50,529 bases of DNA from Betaproteobacteria bacterium. Its GTDB lineage: Bacteria; Pseudomonadota; Gammaproteobacteria; Burkholderiales; Burkholderiaceae_C. Within the stretch, counting starts at the first letter, position 1; every line of letters starts with the position of its first letter. Positions 43,258 to 50,529 of the stretch are shown here, piece by piece. Under the pieces are notes generated by a model. It worked only from the letters and a program-made list of their open reading frames with translations. It was not told the DNA's origin and did not search any database. Made by a program: the position numbers and the translations under genes. The stretch covers positions 1 through 50,529 of the forward strand of contig RGEP01000001.1 of the NCBI GenBank assembly GCA_009918225.1. The letters are read 5' to 3'.

Positions 43258-45615
43258 TCAGGCCCCGCTGGCTTTCTCGACGCTGATCGCGCCGAACATG
43301 GCCCCTAAAGCAGCCGTATCCGGATGGCCTGTGGGTACGCAGACCGTGCCACTGGCCAGGGACGCATCCAGGCGTGCTGGCAACAACACCGATGCACCGC
43401 CCTGCCCCACCCGTACACGCTCACCCGCGCTCAAGCCCAGGCTTTGCCACAGATCGCTCGGCAGCGCTGCCACCGGCGGCTTGGCATCCGCCGTGGCCTG
43501 CAGGCTGAAGGCGCGGCGCACGATGGGGTCGGCGCTGTAGATGGGCACGGGGCTCAGGCGTTGCAAGCCTGGGGCAGAACCGACCGCCTGGGGCAAGCCA
43601 CTGGCCGCGTTGGACAAGCGGGACGCCAGTGTCGAAAGGTCGCCCAGCGCTTGGCTGCGGACCTCTTCCACGGTCTCCTGGTCAAAGCCCGAAAGGCCCA
43701 GCAAATTACCCAATACCCGCAACACCTTCCAACCCGGGCGGGTTTGACCGCGCGGCTTGACCACACCCTGGAAGGCCTGCAAGCGGGCCTCAGCGTTGAT
43801 GAAGGAGCCGGCCGTTTCCGTGAACGGTGCGATGGGCAGGAGCACGTCGGCGTTCTCAACCCGTGCGTCACGGAAGGAGGTGAAGGCCACGACCAGGCCG
43901 GAGCCCTGCAAGGCGGCCTTGGCCGCAGCGCCGTCTGCGGCGTCGAGCTCTGGCTCTACATTGAACACGAGCAAGGCCTTCATCGGCTGGCTCAGCATCT
44001 GGCCGGCGTTCAGGGCAGACGAGGCCCCCGCGGCCGGCTGAGCGCCGACCAGCTGGGCCCCGACACTGTTGGCCGCAGCCCCCAGGAATCCCACACGCGC
44101 GCCGGTATGCTGAGCAATGAAGTTGGCCAATTGAAGCAGCGCAGTGGCCTGCGGGTGCTGTTCAGCCCCCAGGCCCATCAGCACGGCCGTGCGTTGGCCG
44201 CTCAACAGCGATTGGGCCACCGCCGTGGCCTGTTCACTGGCTTCGATACCCGCCACTGGCGCCGGCAGTCCCTTGGCCTGCGCGACCGCAGTGGCCACAG
44301 CCGCCAGGGCAGTCGGCCAATGCGACGGTGCGGTGGTGATGGTGTTGCGCACGGGCATGAGCCAGTCGTCACCCGCCGACCCCAAACGAGACACCTGAGC
44401 ACCGCGCCGTGCAGCCTGGCGCAGCCGCTGGGCAAACAGCGGATGGTCTTTGCGCAGAAAGCTGCCCACCACCAACACGCGGTCCAAGGTGGACAGCTCG
44501 GCAATCGGCATACCCAACCAGCGCACACCGCCGGCCTGCAGGCTGAAGTCGCTTTGGCGCAGGCGGTGATCGATGTTCTCGCTGCCCAGGCCACGCACCA
44601 GCTTGGCCAAGAGGTGCAACTCCTCAACGGTTGAATGCGGCGAAGCCAAGGCGCCGATCGACGTGGCACCAAACTCGGACTGGATGCGCTTCAAGCCATC
44701 GGCCACATAGTCCAGGGCCTGCTGCCAAGTCACGGTTTGCCACTGGCCCCCTTGCTTGACCATGGGCTCCGTGAGGCGGGCATCGCTGTTGAGCGCCTCG
44801 TATGAGAAACGGTCGCGGTCGGCAATCCAGCACTCGTTGACCGCCTCATTCTCGAGGGGCACCACCCGCATCACGCGGTCGGCCTTGACTTGCACCACCA
44901 GGTTGGCGCCCGTGCTGTCGTGCGGGCTGACGCTCTTGCGGCGAGACAGCTCCCAGGTACGGGCGCTGTAGCGGAAAGGCTTGCTGGTCAGCGCCCCAAC
45001 TGGGCAGATGTCGATCATGTTGCCCGAGAGTTCCGAGTCGACCGTATTGCCCACAAACGTGGTGATCTCCGAATGCTCACCGCGGTGCAGCATGCCCAAC
45101 TCCATCACCCCAGCCACCTCTTGGCCGAAGCGCACGCAACGGGTGCAATGGATGCAGCGGCTCATCTCCTCCATGGAGATCAGGGGACCCACGTTCTTGT
45201 GGAACACCACCCGCTTTTCTTCGGTGTAGCGCGAAGCACTGCCGCCATAGCCCACGGCCAAGTCCTGCAACTGGCACTCGCCGCCTTGGTCGCAGATGGG
45301 ACAGTCCAGGGGGTGGTTGATGAGCAAGAACTCCATCACCGACTGCTGCGCCTTTTTGGCTTTCTCGCTTTGGGTGCGCACCACCATGCCCGGTGTGACC
45401 GGGGTGGCGCAAGCCGGCATCGGCTTGGGTGCCTTTTCCACCTCCACCAAGCACATGCGGCAATTGGCCGCGATGCTGAGCTTCTTGTGATAGCAGAAGT
45501 GAGGCACGTACACACCTGCGGCATCAGCCGCGTGCATCACCATGCTGCCGGGCTCGACCTCGACCTTGCGGCCGTCGAGCTCAATCTCCACCAGGTTCTT
45601 GACGGGGTCAGACAT
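43258..45615 (-). CDS. nuoG: NADH-quinone oxidoreductase subunit G
   Basis: NuoG is the largest peripheral-arm subunit and passes electrons through N1b, N4 and N5. The 785-residue protein has 2Fe-2S ligands Cys41, 52, 55, 69; the N5 set His101, Cys105, 108, 114; and N4 ligands Cys154, 157, 160, 204. The extra N7 cysteine motif of E. coli and Thermus is absent: residues 224-240 carry no Cys. The rest is a degenerate molybdopterin-type domain without cofactor. ATG at 45615 overlaps the nuoF end by 8 bases. Confidence 0.97.
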   Translation of the reverse strand: MSDPVKNLVEIELDGRKVEVEPGSMVMHAADAAGVYVPHFCYHKKLSIAANCRMCLVEVEKAPKPMPACATPVTPGMVVRTQSEKAKKAQQSVMEFLLINHPLDCPICDQGGECQLQDLAVGYGGSASRYTEEKRVVFHKNVGPLISMEEMSRCIHCTRCVRFGQEVAGVMELGMLHRGEHSEITTFVGNTVDSELSGNMIDICPVGALTSKPFRYSARTWELSRRKSVSPHDSTGANLVVQVKADRVMRVVPLENEAVNECWIADRDRFSYEALNSDARLTEPMVKQGGQWQTVTWQQALDYVADGLKRIQSEFGATSIGALASPHSTVEELHLLAKLVRGLGSENIDHRLRQSDFSLQAGGVRWLGMPIAELSTLDRVLVVGSFLRKDHPLFAQRLRQAARRGAQVSRLGSAGDDWLMPVRNTITTAPSHWPTALAAVATAVAQAKGLPAPVAGIEASEQATAVAQSLLSGQRTAVLMGLGAEQHPQATALLQLANFIAQHTGARVGFLGAAANSVGAQLVGAQPAAGASSALNAGQMLSQPMKALLVFNVEPELDAADGAAAKAALQGSGLVVAFTSFRDARVENADVLLPIAPFTETAGSFINAEARLQAFQGVVKPRGQTRPGWKVLRVLGNLLGLSGFDQETVEEVRSQALGDLSTLASRLSNAASGLPQAVGSAPGLQRLSPVPIYSADPIVRRAFSLQATADAKPPVAALPSDLWQSLGLSAGERVRVGQGGASVLLPARLDASLASGTVCVPTGHPDTAALGAMFGAISVEKASGA

Positions 45616-46966
45616 AGGCCGGTACCACGCAGGTCTTGTGTTCAATGTGATGAACGAACTCATCACGGAAATGCTTGATCATGGCGCGCACCGGCATGGC
45701 CGCTGCATCGCCCAGGGCGCAGATGGTGCGACCCTGAATGTTGTCCGCCACCGAGTTCAGCAGTTCCAGGTCTTCCATGCGGCCCTGCCCCTTCTCAATG
45801 CGGTCCACCATGCGCCACAACCAACCCGTGCCCTCACGGCAAGGGGTGCACTGGCCACAGCTCTCATGCTGATAGAAGTAAGACAGGCGCAGCAAGCTCT
45901 TGACCATGCAGCGGGTGTCGTTCATCACGATCACCGCGCCTGAACCCAACATGGAGCCCGCCTTGGCGATGGCGTCGTAGTCCATGGTGATGTCCATCAT
46001 GATGTGGGCCGGCAGCACCGGTGCCGAGGATCCACCAGGGATCACCGCCTTCAGCGCCCCACCCTTGACGCCACCGGCCAATTCCAGCAGCTTGGAAAAC
46101 GGCGTGCCCATGGGCACTTCGAAATTCCCAGGGGTGTTCACGTCGCCCACCACCGAGAAGATCTTGGTGCCCCCGTTGTTGGGCTTGCCCACCTCCAGAT
46201 AGGCCTGCCCGCCGTTGCGGATGATCCAGGGCACCGCGGCGAAGGTTTCGGTGTTGTTGATGGTCGTGGGCTTGCCGTACAGGCCAAAGCTGGCGGGGAA
46301 TGGCGGCTTGAAGCGCGGCTGGCCCTTCTTGCCTTCCAAGGATTCCAACAGCGCCGTTTCCTCGCCGCAGATGTAGGCGCCAAAACCGTGGTGGGCATGC
46401 AGCTGGAAGCTGGTGTTCGAGCCCATGATGTTGGCCCCGAGGTAGCCCGCTGCGCGAGCCTCCTGCAAGGCGGCCTCAAACCGTTCGTAGACCTCGAAGA
46501 TTTCGCCGTGGATGTAGTTGTAACCCACGGTGATGCCCATGGCGTAGGCCGCAATGGTCATGCCCTCGATGACCGCGTGGGGGTTGTACATGAGGATGTC
46601 GCGGTCTTTGCAGGTACCGGGCTCGCCCTCGTCGGAGTTGCACACCAGGTACTTCTGGCCGGGGAACTGGCGCGGCATGAAGCTCCACTTCAAGCCCGTG
46701 GGGAAGCCTGCGCCGCCGCGCCCGCGCAATGAGGAGAGCTTGACGTCGGCGATCACCGCCTCGGGCGTCATCCCCTCGCCGCCATCGCGGCCCAGAATCT
46801 TGCGCAGGGCTGCGTAGCCGCCCCGCGCTTCGTAGTCCTTCAGGCTCCAGTTCGAACCGTTGAGGTCGGCGTAGATTTGCGGCTGAATGTGCCGGCCATG
46901 AAAGCAGGTTTCCTGGCCCTTGGCCTGAAACCGCGAGAGGTCAAGCATCTGTCCCATGGCGTTCAT
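45608..46966 (-). CDS. nuoF: NADH-quinone oxidoreductase subunit F
   Basis: NuoF binds NADH and FMN and holds cluster N3, the entry of electrons into complex I. The 452-residue protein has the nucleotide/FMN region RGRGGAGFPTGLKW and CNSDEGEPGTCKDRDI, GAYICGEETAL, and the N3 ligands Cys370, 373, 376 (SCGQCTPCREG) with Cys416. The frame extends upstream, but ATG at 46966 overlaps the nuoE stop as ATGA. Confidence 0.98.
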   Translation of the reverse strand: MNAMGQMLDLSRFQAKGQETCFHGRHIQPQIYADLNGSNWSLKDYEARGGYAALRKILGRDGGEGMTPEAVIADVKLSSLRGRGGAGFPTGLKWSFMPRQFPGQKYLVCNSDEGEPGTCKDRDILMYNPHAVIEGMTIAAYAMGITVGYNYIHGEIFEVYERFEAALQEARAAGYLGANIMGSNTSFQLHAHHGFGAYICGEETALLESLEGKKGQPRFKPPFPASFGLYGKPTTINNTETFAAVPWIIRNGGQAYLEVGKPNNGGTKIFSVVGDVNTPGNFEVPMGTPFSKLLELAGGVKGGALKAVIPGGSSAPVLPAHIMMDITMDYDAIAKAGSMLGSGAVIVMNDTRCMVKSLLRLSYFYQHESCGQCTPCREGTGWLWRMVDRIEKGQGRMEDLELLNSVADNIQGRTICALGDAAAMPVRAMIKHFRDEFVHHIEHKTCVVPAYV

Positions 46967-47469
46967 GCCCCGTTCTTCAGTTGGTCGACCAAAGCGTCCA
47001 GCCGGTCGTTGCTCATGAAGCTCACCATTTGGCGGTCGTTGACCAACATCACCGGCGCGTCCGCACAGGCCCCAAGGCACTCAGACTTCTGCACCGTGAA
47101 GAGGCCATCGGCCGAGGTGCCGCCCTCTTCCACGCCCAGGCGGCTGCACAGGTGCTCCAAGGCCTGCTGCCCGTTGCGCAACTGACAGGGCAGGTTGGTG
47201 CACACGTTGAACTTGAACCTGCCGGTGGGCTTCTGGTTGTACATGTTGTAGAAGGTGGTCACCTCCGCCACCGCGATGGGCGCCATGCCGAGGTACGTGG
47301 CCACTGCCTTCTCGGCTGAGGCGCTCACCCAACCTTCTTCCTGCTGCACGATCGACAAGCAGGCCATGACGGCAGACTGCCGCTGATCGGCGGGGTACTT
47401 GGCCACCTCGCGGTCGAAGCGCACGCGCGTGGCGTCGCTCAGGGTGTAGCTGTGGTTGTCGCTGCTCAT
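46963..47469 (-). CDS. nuoE: NADH-quinone oxidoreductase subunit E
   Basis: NuoE carries the off-path 2Fe-2S cluster N1a beside NuoF. The 168-residue thioredoxin-fold protein has ligands Cys90 and Cys95 (CTNLPCQL) and Cys131 and Cys135 (CLGACADAP), with the family stretch VTTFYNMY before them. It overlaps nuoD and nuoF by 4 bases at each end (ATGA). Confidence 0.98.
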   Translation of the reverse strand: MSSDNHSYTLSDATRVRFDREVAKYPADQRQSAVMACLSIVQQEEGWVSASAEKAVATYLGMAPIAVAEVTTFYNMYNQKPTGRFKFNVCTNLPCQLRNGQQALEHLCSRLGVEEGGTSADGLFTVQKSECLGACADAPVMLVNDRQMVSFMSNDRLDALVDQLKNGA

Positions 47470-48719
47470 CGATCGATCTCGCCAAACACGATGTCCATGG
47501 TGCCGATCACCGCTACGGCGTCAGCGATCATGTGGCCACGGGTCATCTCATCGAGCGCTGCCAGGTGCGCAAAGCCCGGCGCGCGGATCTTCAAGCGCCA
47601 GGGCTTGTTGGCCCCATCGCTGACCAGGTAAATGCCGAACTCACCCTTGGGGTGCTCCACGGCAGCATAGGCCTGCCCTTCGGGCACGTGGAAGCCTTCG
47701 GTGAAGAGCTTGAAGTGGTGAATCAGCTCTTCCATATTGGACTTCATGCCCACACGGTCGGGTGGCGCCACCTTGTGGTTGTCGGTGATGACCGGACCCG
47801 GGTTGTTCCGCAGCCATTTGACGCACTGGCGGATGATGCGGTTGCTCTGGCGCATCTCTTCGACACGCACCAGGTAGCGGTCGTAGGTGTCACCGTTGAC
47901 GCCCACCGGAATGTCGAAATCCATGCGGTCGTACACGTCGTAGGGCTGCTTCTTGCGCAGGTCCCAAGCGATGCCCGAGCCGCGCAGCATGGCGCCGGAG
48001 AAGCCCAGGTTGAGCGCTCGCTCAGGCGTCACCACGGCGATACCCACGGTGCGTTGCTTCCAGATGCGGTTGTCGGTCAGCAGGGTCTCGTACTCGTCGA
48101 CCAGGGCCGGGAACCGGTTGGTGAAGTCTTCGATGAAATCCAACAACGAACCTTGGCGGTTCTCGTTGAGCTGTGCGATGGCTCGCGCATTGCGAATCTT
48201 GCTGGCCTGGTACTGCGGCATCCGGTCGGGCAGGTCACGGTACACACCGCCCGGGCGGAAGTAGGCGGCGTGCATGCGTGCACCCGAGACCGCTTCGTAC
48301 ATGTCAAACAGGTCTTCACGCTCACGGAAGCAGTAGATGAGCATGTTCATCGCGCCACAGTCCATGCCATGGCAGCCCAGCCACAGCAGATGGTTCAGCA
48401 GGCGGGTGATCTCGCTGTACATCACGCGGATGTACTGCGCACGCTCGGGCACTTCGATGCCCAGCAGCTTTTCGATGGCCAGGCAGTAGGCGTGCTCGTT
48501 GCACATCATCGACACATAGTCCAGCCGGTCCATATAGGGCAAGGACTGGATGTAGGTCTTGGACTCGGCCAGTTTTTCGGTGGCGCGGTGCAAAAGGCCG
48601 ATGTGGGGGTCGGCTCGCTGGATGACCTCACCGTCGAGCTCCAGCACCAGGCGCAACACGCCGTGCGCAGCCGGATGCTGGGGGCCGAAGTTCAGGGTGT
48701 AATTCTTGATGTCCGCCAT
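47466..48719 (-). CDS. nuoD: NADH-quinone oxidoreductase subunit D
   Basis: NuoD (49-kDa subunit) forms the quinone-reducing pocket with NuoB. The 417-residue protein is related to NiFe hydrogenase large subunits and has FGPQHPAAHGVLRLVLELDG, HIGLLHRATEKL, YMDRLDYVSMMCNEHAY and the C-terminal DIVFGEIDR. In this organism it is separate from nuoC, unlike the E. coli fusion. Confidence 0.98.
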   Translation of the reverse strand: MADIKNYTLNFGPQHPAAHGVLRLVLELDGEVIQRADPHIGLLHRATEKLAESKTYIQSLPYMDRLDYVSMMCNEHAYCLAIEKLLGIEVPERAQYIRVMYSEITRLLNHLLWLGCHGMDCGAMNMLIYCFREREDLFDMYEAVSGARMHAAYFRPGGVYRDLPDRMPQYQASKIRNARAIAQLNENRQGSLLDFIEDFTNRFPALVDEYETLLTDNRIWKQRTVGIAVVTPERALNLGFSGAMLRGSGIAWDLRKKQPYDVYDRMDFDIPVGVNGDTYDRYLVRVEEMRQSNRIIRQCVKWLRNNPGPVITDNHKVAPPDRVGMKSNMEELIHHFKLFTEGFHVPEGQAYAAVEHPKGEFGIYLVSDGANKPWRLKIRAPGFAHLAALDEMTRGHMIADAVAVIGTMDIVFGEIDR

Positions 48720-48741
48720 GTTCGTCTCGTGGGCCGGCCGC

Positions 48742-49341
48742 TCAATGCAGCCCGCCGTAGGGTTCTTCGCGGATGATGCGCGGCGTGATCTCTCGGGTCT
48801 CGATCGTCACGGGCTGGTAGATGACCCGCTTTTGCTCCGCGTCGTAGCGCATCTCCACGTGCCCGGTGACTGGGAAATCCTTGCGGAACGGGTGGCCGAT
48901 GAAGCCGTAGTCGGTCAACAGGCGCCGAAGGTCGTTGTGGCCCTCGAAGAGGATCCCGTATAGGTCAAAGGCCTCACGCTCGAACCAGTTCGCTGCGCTC
49001 CACACCTCATTCACGCTGGCCACCAGGGGCTGCTCGTCCTGCGGGCAAAAGGTGACCACGCGCAGGCGCCAGTTGTGCGCCACCGACAGCAGGTGCAACA
49101 CCACGGCGAATCGCGGCCCCTCATGCGCACCGTCCTTGTAGCCGCTGTAGTCCACGCCACACAGGTCCATGAGCTGTTCGAACCCCAGTTCGGCGTCGTC
49201 GCGCAAGCGCTGGCAAACGGATAGGTAGTCTGCCGCTCGCACGGTGAGCGTCACCTCGCCCAAGCGGCAGTCCAGGGACTGCACGTGCGCGCCCAGCGCA
49301 GCTTGAAGCGCGGCTTGCAGGCGTTGGAGTTTTTCTGACAT
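48742..49341 (-). CDS. nuoC: NADH-quinone oxidoreductase subunit C
   Basis: NuoC (30-kDa subunit) is a structural peripheral-arm component next to NuoD. The 199-residue protein has the 30-kDa signature WFEREAFDLYGILFEGHNDLRR and the following GHPFRKDFP. The frame runs 32 codons further upstream, but ATG at 49341 (MSEKLQRLQ) has GAGGAA in front. A 99-base spacer without visible signals separates it from nuoB. Confidence 0.97.
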   Translation of the reverse strand: MSEKLQRLQAALQAALGAHVQSLDCRLGEVTLTVRAADYLSVCQRLRDDAELGFEQLMDLCGVDYSGYKDGAHEGPRFAVVLHLLSVAHNWRLRVVTFCPQDEQPLVASVNEVWSAANWFEREAFDLYGILFEGHNDLRRLLTDYGFIGHPFRKDFPVTGHVEMRYDAEQKRVIYQPVTIETREITPRIIREEPYGGLH

Positions 49342-49440
49342 GGGGTTCCTCAGGGCGGGTACGGCTGCCGTTCGGGGTACTGCGTTGGGGTTCTGCGGTG
49401 GTGGTCGTGTGCGGTGCAGGACAGGCGGTGACGACACCGC

Positions 49441-49917
49441 TCAGCGGGCGATCGTGTTTTCCCGCCGGATCTTGGACTGCAGCTGCAGAATGCCGTAGAG
49501 CAGGGCCTCAGCCGTTGGGGGGCAGCCCGGCACATAGACATCCACCGGCACGATGCGGTCGCAGCCGCGCACCACCGAATAGCTGTAGTGGTAGTAGCCG
49601 CCACCATTGGCGCAGGAGCCCATGGACAAGACCCAGCGCGGCTCGGCCATTTGGTCGTAGACCTTGCGCAGTGCCGGCGCCATCTTGTTGCACAAGGTAC
49701 CCGCCACGATCATCAGATCGGACTGCCGGGGCGACGGCCGGAACAGCATGCCGAAACGGTCGATGTCGTAGCGGGAAGCGCCCGCATGCATCATTTCCAC
49801 CGCACAGCAGGCCAAGCCGAAGGTCATGGGCCACAAGGAGCCCGTTTTAGACCAGTTGACCAGCTTGTCCACCGAGGTGGTCACAAAGCCTTCTTTGAGT
49901 ACGCCTTCAATGCCCAT
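49441..49917 (-). CDS. nuoB: NADH-quinone oxidoreductase subunit B
   Basis: NuoB holds cluster N2, the last iron-sulfur cluster before quinone. The 158-residue protein has the unusual tandem-cysteine ligands Cys37-Cys38 (GLACCAVEMM), Cys102 (GSCANGGG) and Cys132 (YVPGCPPTAEAL). It starts 3 bases after the nuoA stop. Confidence 0.98.
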   Translation of the reverse strand: MGIEGVLKEGFVTTSVDKLVNWSKTGSLWPMTFGLACCAVEMMHAGASRYDIDRFGMLFRPSPRQSDLMIVAGTLCNKMAPALRKVYDQMAEPRWVLSMGSCANGGGYYHYSYSVVRGCDRIVPVDVYVPGCPPTAEALLYGILQLQSKIRRENTIAR

Positions 49918-49920
49918 GAT

Positions 49921-50280
49921 TCACTCCCAGTCCAGCGCGCCCTTCTTCCATTCGTACACCAGGCCAACGACCAGGATGCCGAGGAAGACCATCACCGCCC
50001 AAAAACCCGTGGGGCCGATGTCGCGCAGCGAAACCGCCCACGGAAAGAGGAAGGCGATTTCGAGGTCAAACAGAATGAAGAGGATGGCCACCAAGTAGTA
50101 GCGCACATCGAACTGCATGCGGGCGTCTTCGAAGGCCTCGAAGCCGCATTCGTAGGGGGAGTTTTTCGCTGCATCTGGGCGGTTTGGGCCCATGATGAAG
50201 CCGATGACCTGGGGCGCGATGCCGATGGCCGTGCCCACCAGAATGAACAGGATGATGGGCAGGTACTCTTGCAGGTTCAT
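49921..50280 (-). CDS. nuoA: NADH-quinone oxidoreductase subunit A
   Basis: NuoA is a three-helix membrane subunit by the quinone chamber and the first gene of the operon. The 119-residue protein has the family stretch YECGFEAFEDARMQFDVRYY in the loop and LFDLEIAFLFPWA in helix 2. ATG at 50280 (MNLQEYLPI) is preferred over the ten-codon upstream extension. There is no good ribosome site, and two hairpins lie immediately upstream. Confidence 0.97.
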   Translation of the reverse strand: MNLQEYLPIILFILVGTAIGIAPQVIGFIMGPNRPDAAKNSPYECGFEAFEDARMQFDVRYYLVAILFILFDLEIAFLFPWAVSLRDIGPTGFWAVMVFLGILVVGLVYEWKKGALDWE

Positions 50281-50297
50281 GTTTACAACCGACTTCA

Positions 50298-50319
50298 GTC
50301 CGCCCGGCACTGGCCGGAC
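50298..50319 (-). repeat. Small inverted repeat just before nuoA
   Basis: GTCCG and CGGAC (outer arms at 50315-50319 and 50298-50302) enclose a second self-complementary core, CCGGC/GCCGG, so two alternative stems are possible. It sits 17 bases upstream of the nuoA start, directly after the terminator-like hairpin. Confidence 0.4.
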
Positions 50320-50321
50320 GC

Positions 50322-50363
50322 AAAAAAGGCGCGTGGAGAATCCCCCGATTCCCTCAGCGCGCC
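50322..50363 (-). terminator. Terminator-like hairpin between tRNA-Leu and nuoA
   Basis: On the minus strand an outer stem GGCGCG/CGCGCC and an inner stem GAATC/GATTC, separated by an internal loop, are followed by TTTTTT (50322-50327). It lies 99 bases after the tRNA 3' end and 41 bases before nuoA, suiting termination of the tRNA transcript. With so little room after it, it could also control entry into the nuo operon. Confidence 0.7.
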
Positions 50364-50462
50364 CGCCTGTCCCGATTGGCAGCTCCGCTGCACTGGGCGC
50401 TCGGCGCCACCCTCCGGGGTCACGCCGAATTTGACTCGACTCGACTTTCGTCTTCTTGTTCT

Positions 50463-50529
50463 TGGTGCCGTCGGCGAGACTCGAACTCGCACAGCTTTCG
50501 CCACTACCCCCTCAAGATAGCGTGTCTAC
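50463..50529 (-). tRNA. tRNA-Leu(GAG), 5' end cut by the window edge
   Basis: The last 67 bases, read on the minus strand, are the 3' part of a leucine tRNA. The anticodon arm CTATC-TTGAGGG-GGTAG gives anticodon GAG (codons CUC/CUU). A variable arm follows, longer than in most tRNAs as expected for tRNA-Leu, then the T arm GCGAG-TTCGAGT-CTCGC, acceptor strand CGACGGC, discriminator A and an encoded CCA. The 5' acceptor strand and most of the D arm lie outside the window. Confidence 0.95.

Noticed and set aside
42161..43540. 459-residue plus-strand frame opposite nuoH and the end of nuoG
   Set aside because: Same shadow pattern, with His/Gln/Asp/Gly-rich product and no domain.

Overview
The window is a stretch of ordinary bacterial chromosome from a high-GC betaproteobacterium, almost certainly Burkholderiales (a Comamonadaceae/Rubrivivax-Leptothrix type is my best guess). 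The evidence is gene order and protein type: dnaK-dnaJ; rpsF-priB-rpsR-rplI; divergent ppsA/ppsR; rpsB-tsf-pyrH-frr-uppS-cdsA-dxr-rseP-bamA-skp-lpxD-fabZ-lpxA-lpxB-rnhB; and a complete 14-gene nuo operon with separate nuoC and nuoD, preceded by a tRNA-Leu. I see no insertion sequence, prophage, CRISPR array, integrase, toxin-antitoxin pair or island of foreign composition. Genes are packed tightly and no gene-free gap reaches 300 bases.

Layout. 1-2059 (+): the 3' end of dnaK, then dnaJ. 2144-5247 (-): rpsF-priB-rpsR-rplI, ending in a clear rho-independent terminator, then dnaB. 5378-8756: PEP synthase (ppsA, -) divergent from its regulatory kinase/phosphotransferase (ppsR, +). 8750-24167 (-): one long run that reads, in transcription order, rpsB, tsf, pyrH, frr, uppS, cdsA, dxr, rseP, bamA, skp, lpxD, fabZ, lpxA, lpxB, rnhB and a TrmH-family RNA methyltransferase. 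It couples translation, UMP synthesis, isoprenoid and undecaprenyl lipid carriers, phospholipid precursors, outer-membrane protein assembly and lipid A. 24318-34532: a mosaic of small units, namely a fused NAD(P)HX epimerase/dehydratase (+), a CBS protein-aroC-MFS transporter unit (-), metY plus an alpha/beta hydrolase (+), a YihY-family membrane protein (-), DUF2069 plus a GlcD-type FAD oxidase (+), and DUF1178 (-). 34011-50280 (-): the nuoA-N operon for NADH:quinone oxidoreductase (complex I), continued by DUF2818, a NUDIX pyrophosphatase and DUF1178. 50463-50529 (-): the 3' part of tRNA-Leu(GAG), cut by the window end.

Many neighbours share start and stop codons (ATGA, GTGA or TGATG overlaps: cdsA/dxr, lpxA/lpxB, rnhB/methyltransferase, aroC/MFS, metY/hydrolase, DUF2069/FAD oxidase, nuoD/E/F, nuoJ/K). 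This indicates translational coupling and fixes several start codons.

I found no new biological system. The points most worth a second look are regulatory or architectural: a terminator-like hairpin just in front of nuoA with almost no room for a promoter after it; structured leaders ahead of rpsB and rpsF; a terminator-like hairpin between rpsB and tsf; a back-to-back start of yihY and the DUF2069 gene with no intergenic promoter space; a 63-base convergent coding overlap; and a NUDIX hydrolase transcribed at the tail of the complex I operon. All calls come from reading sequence and motifs; no database search was possible.
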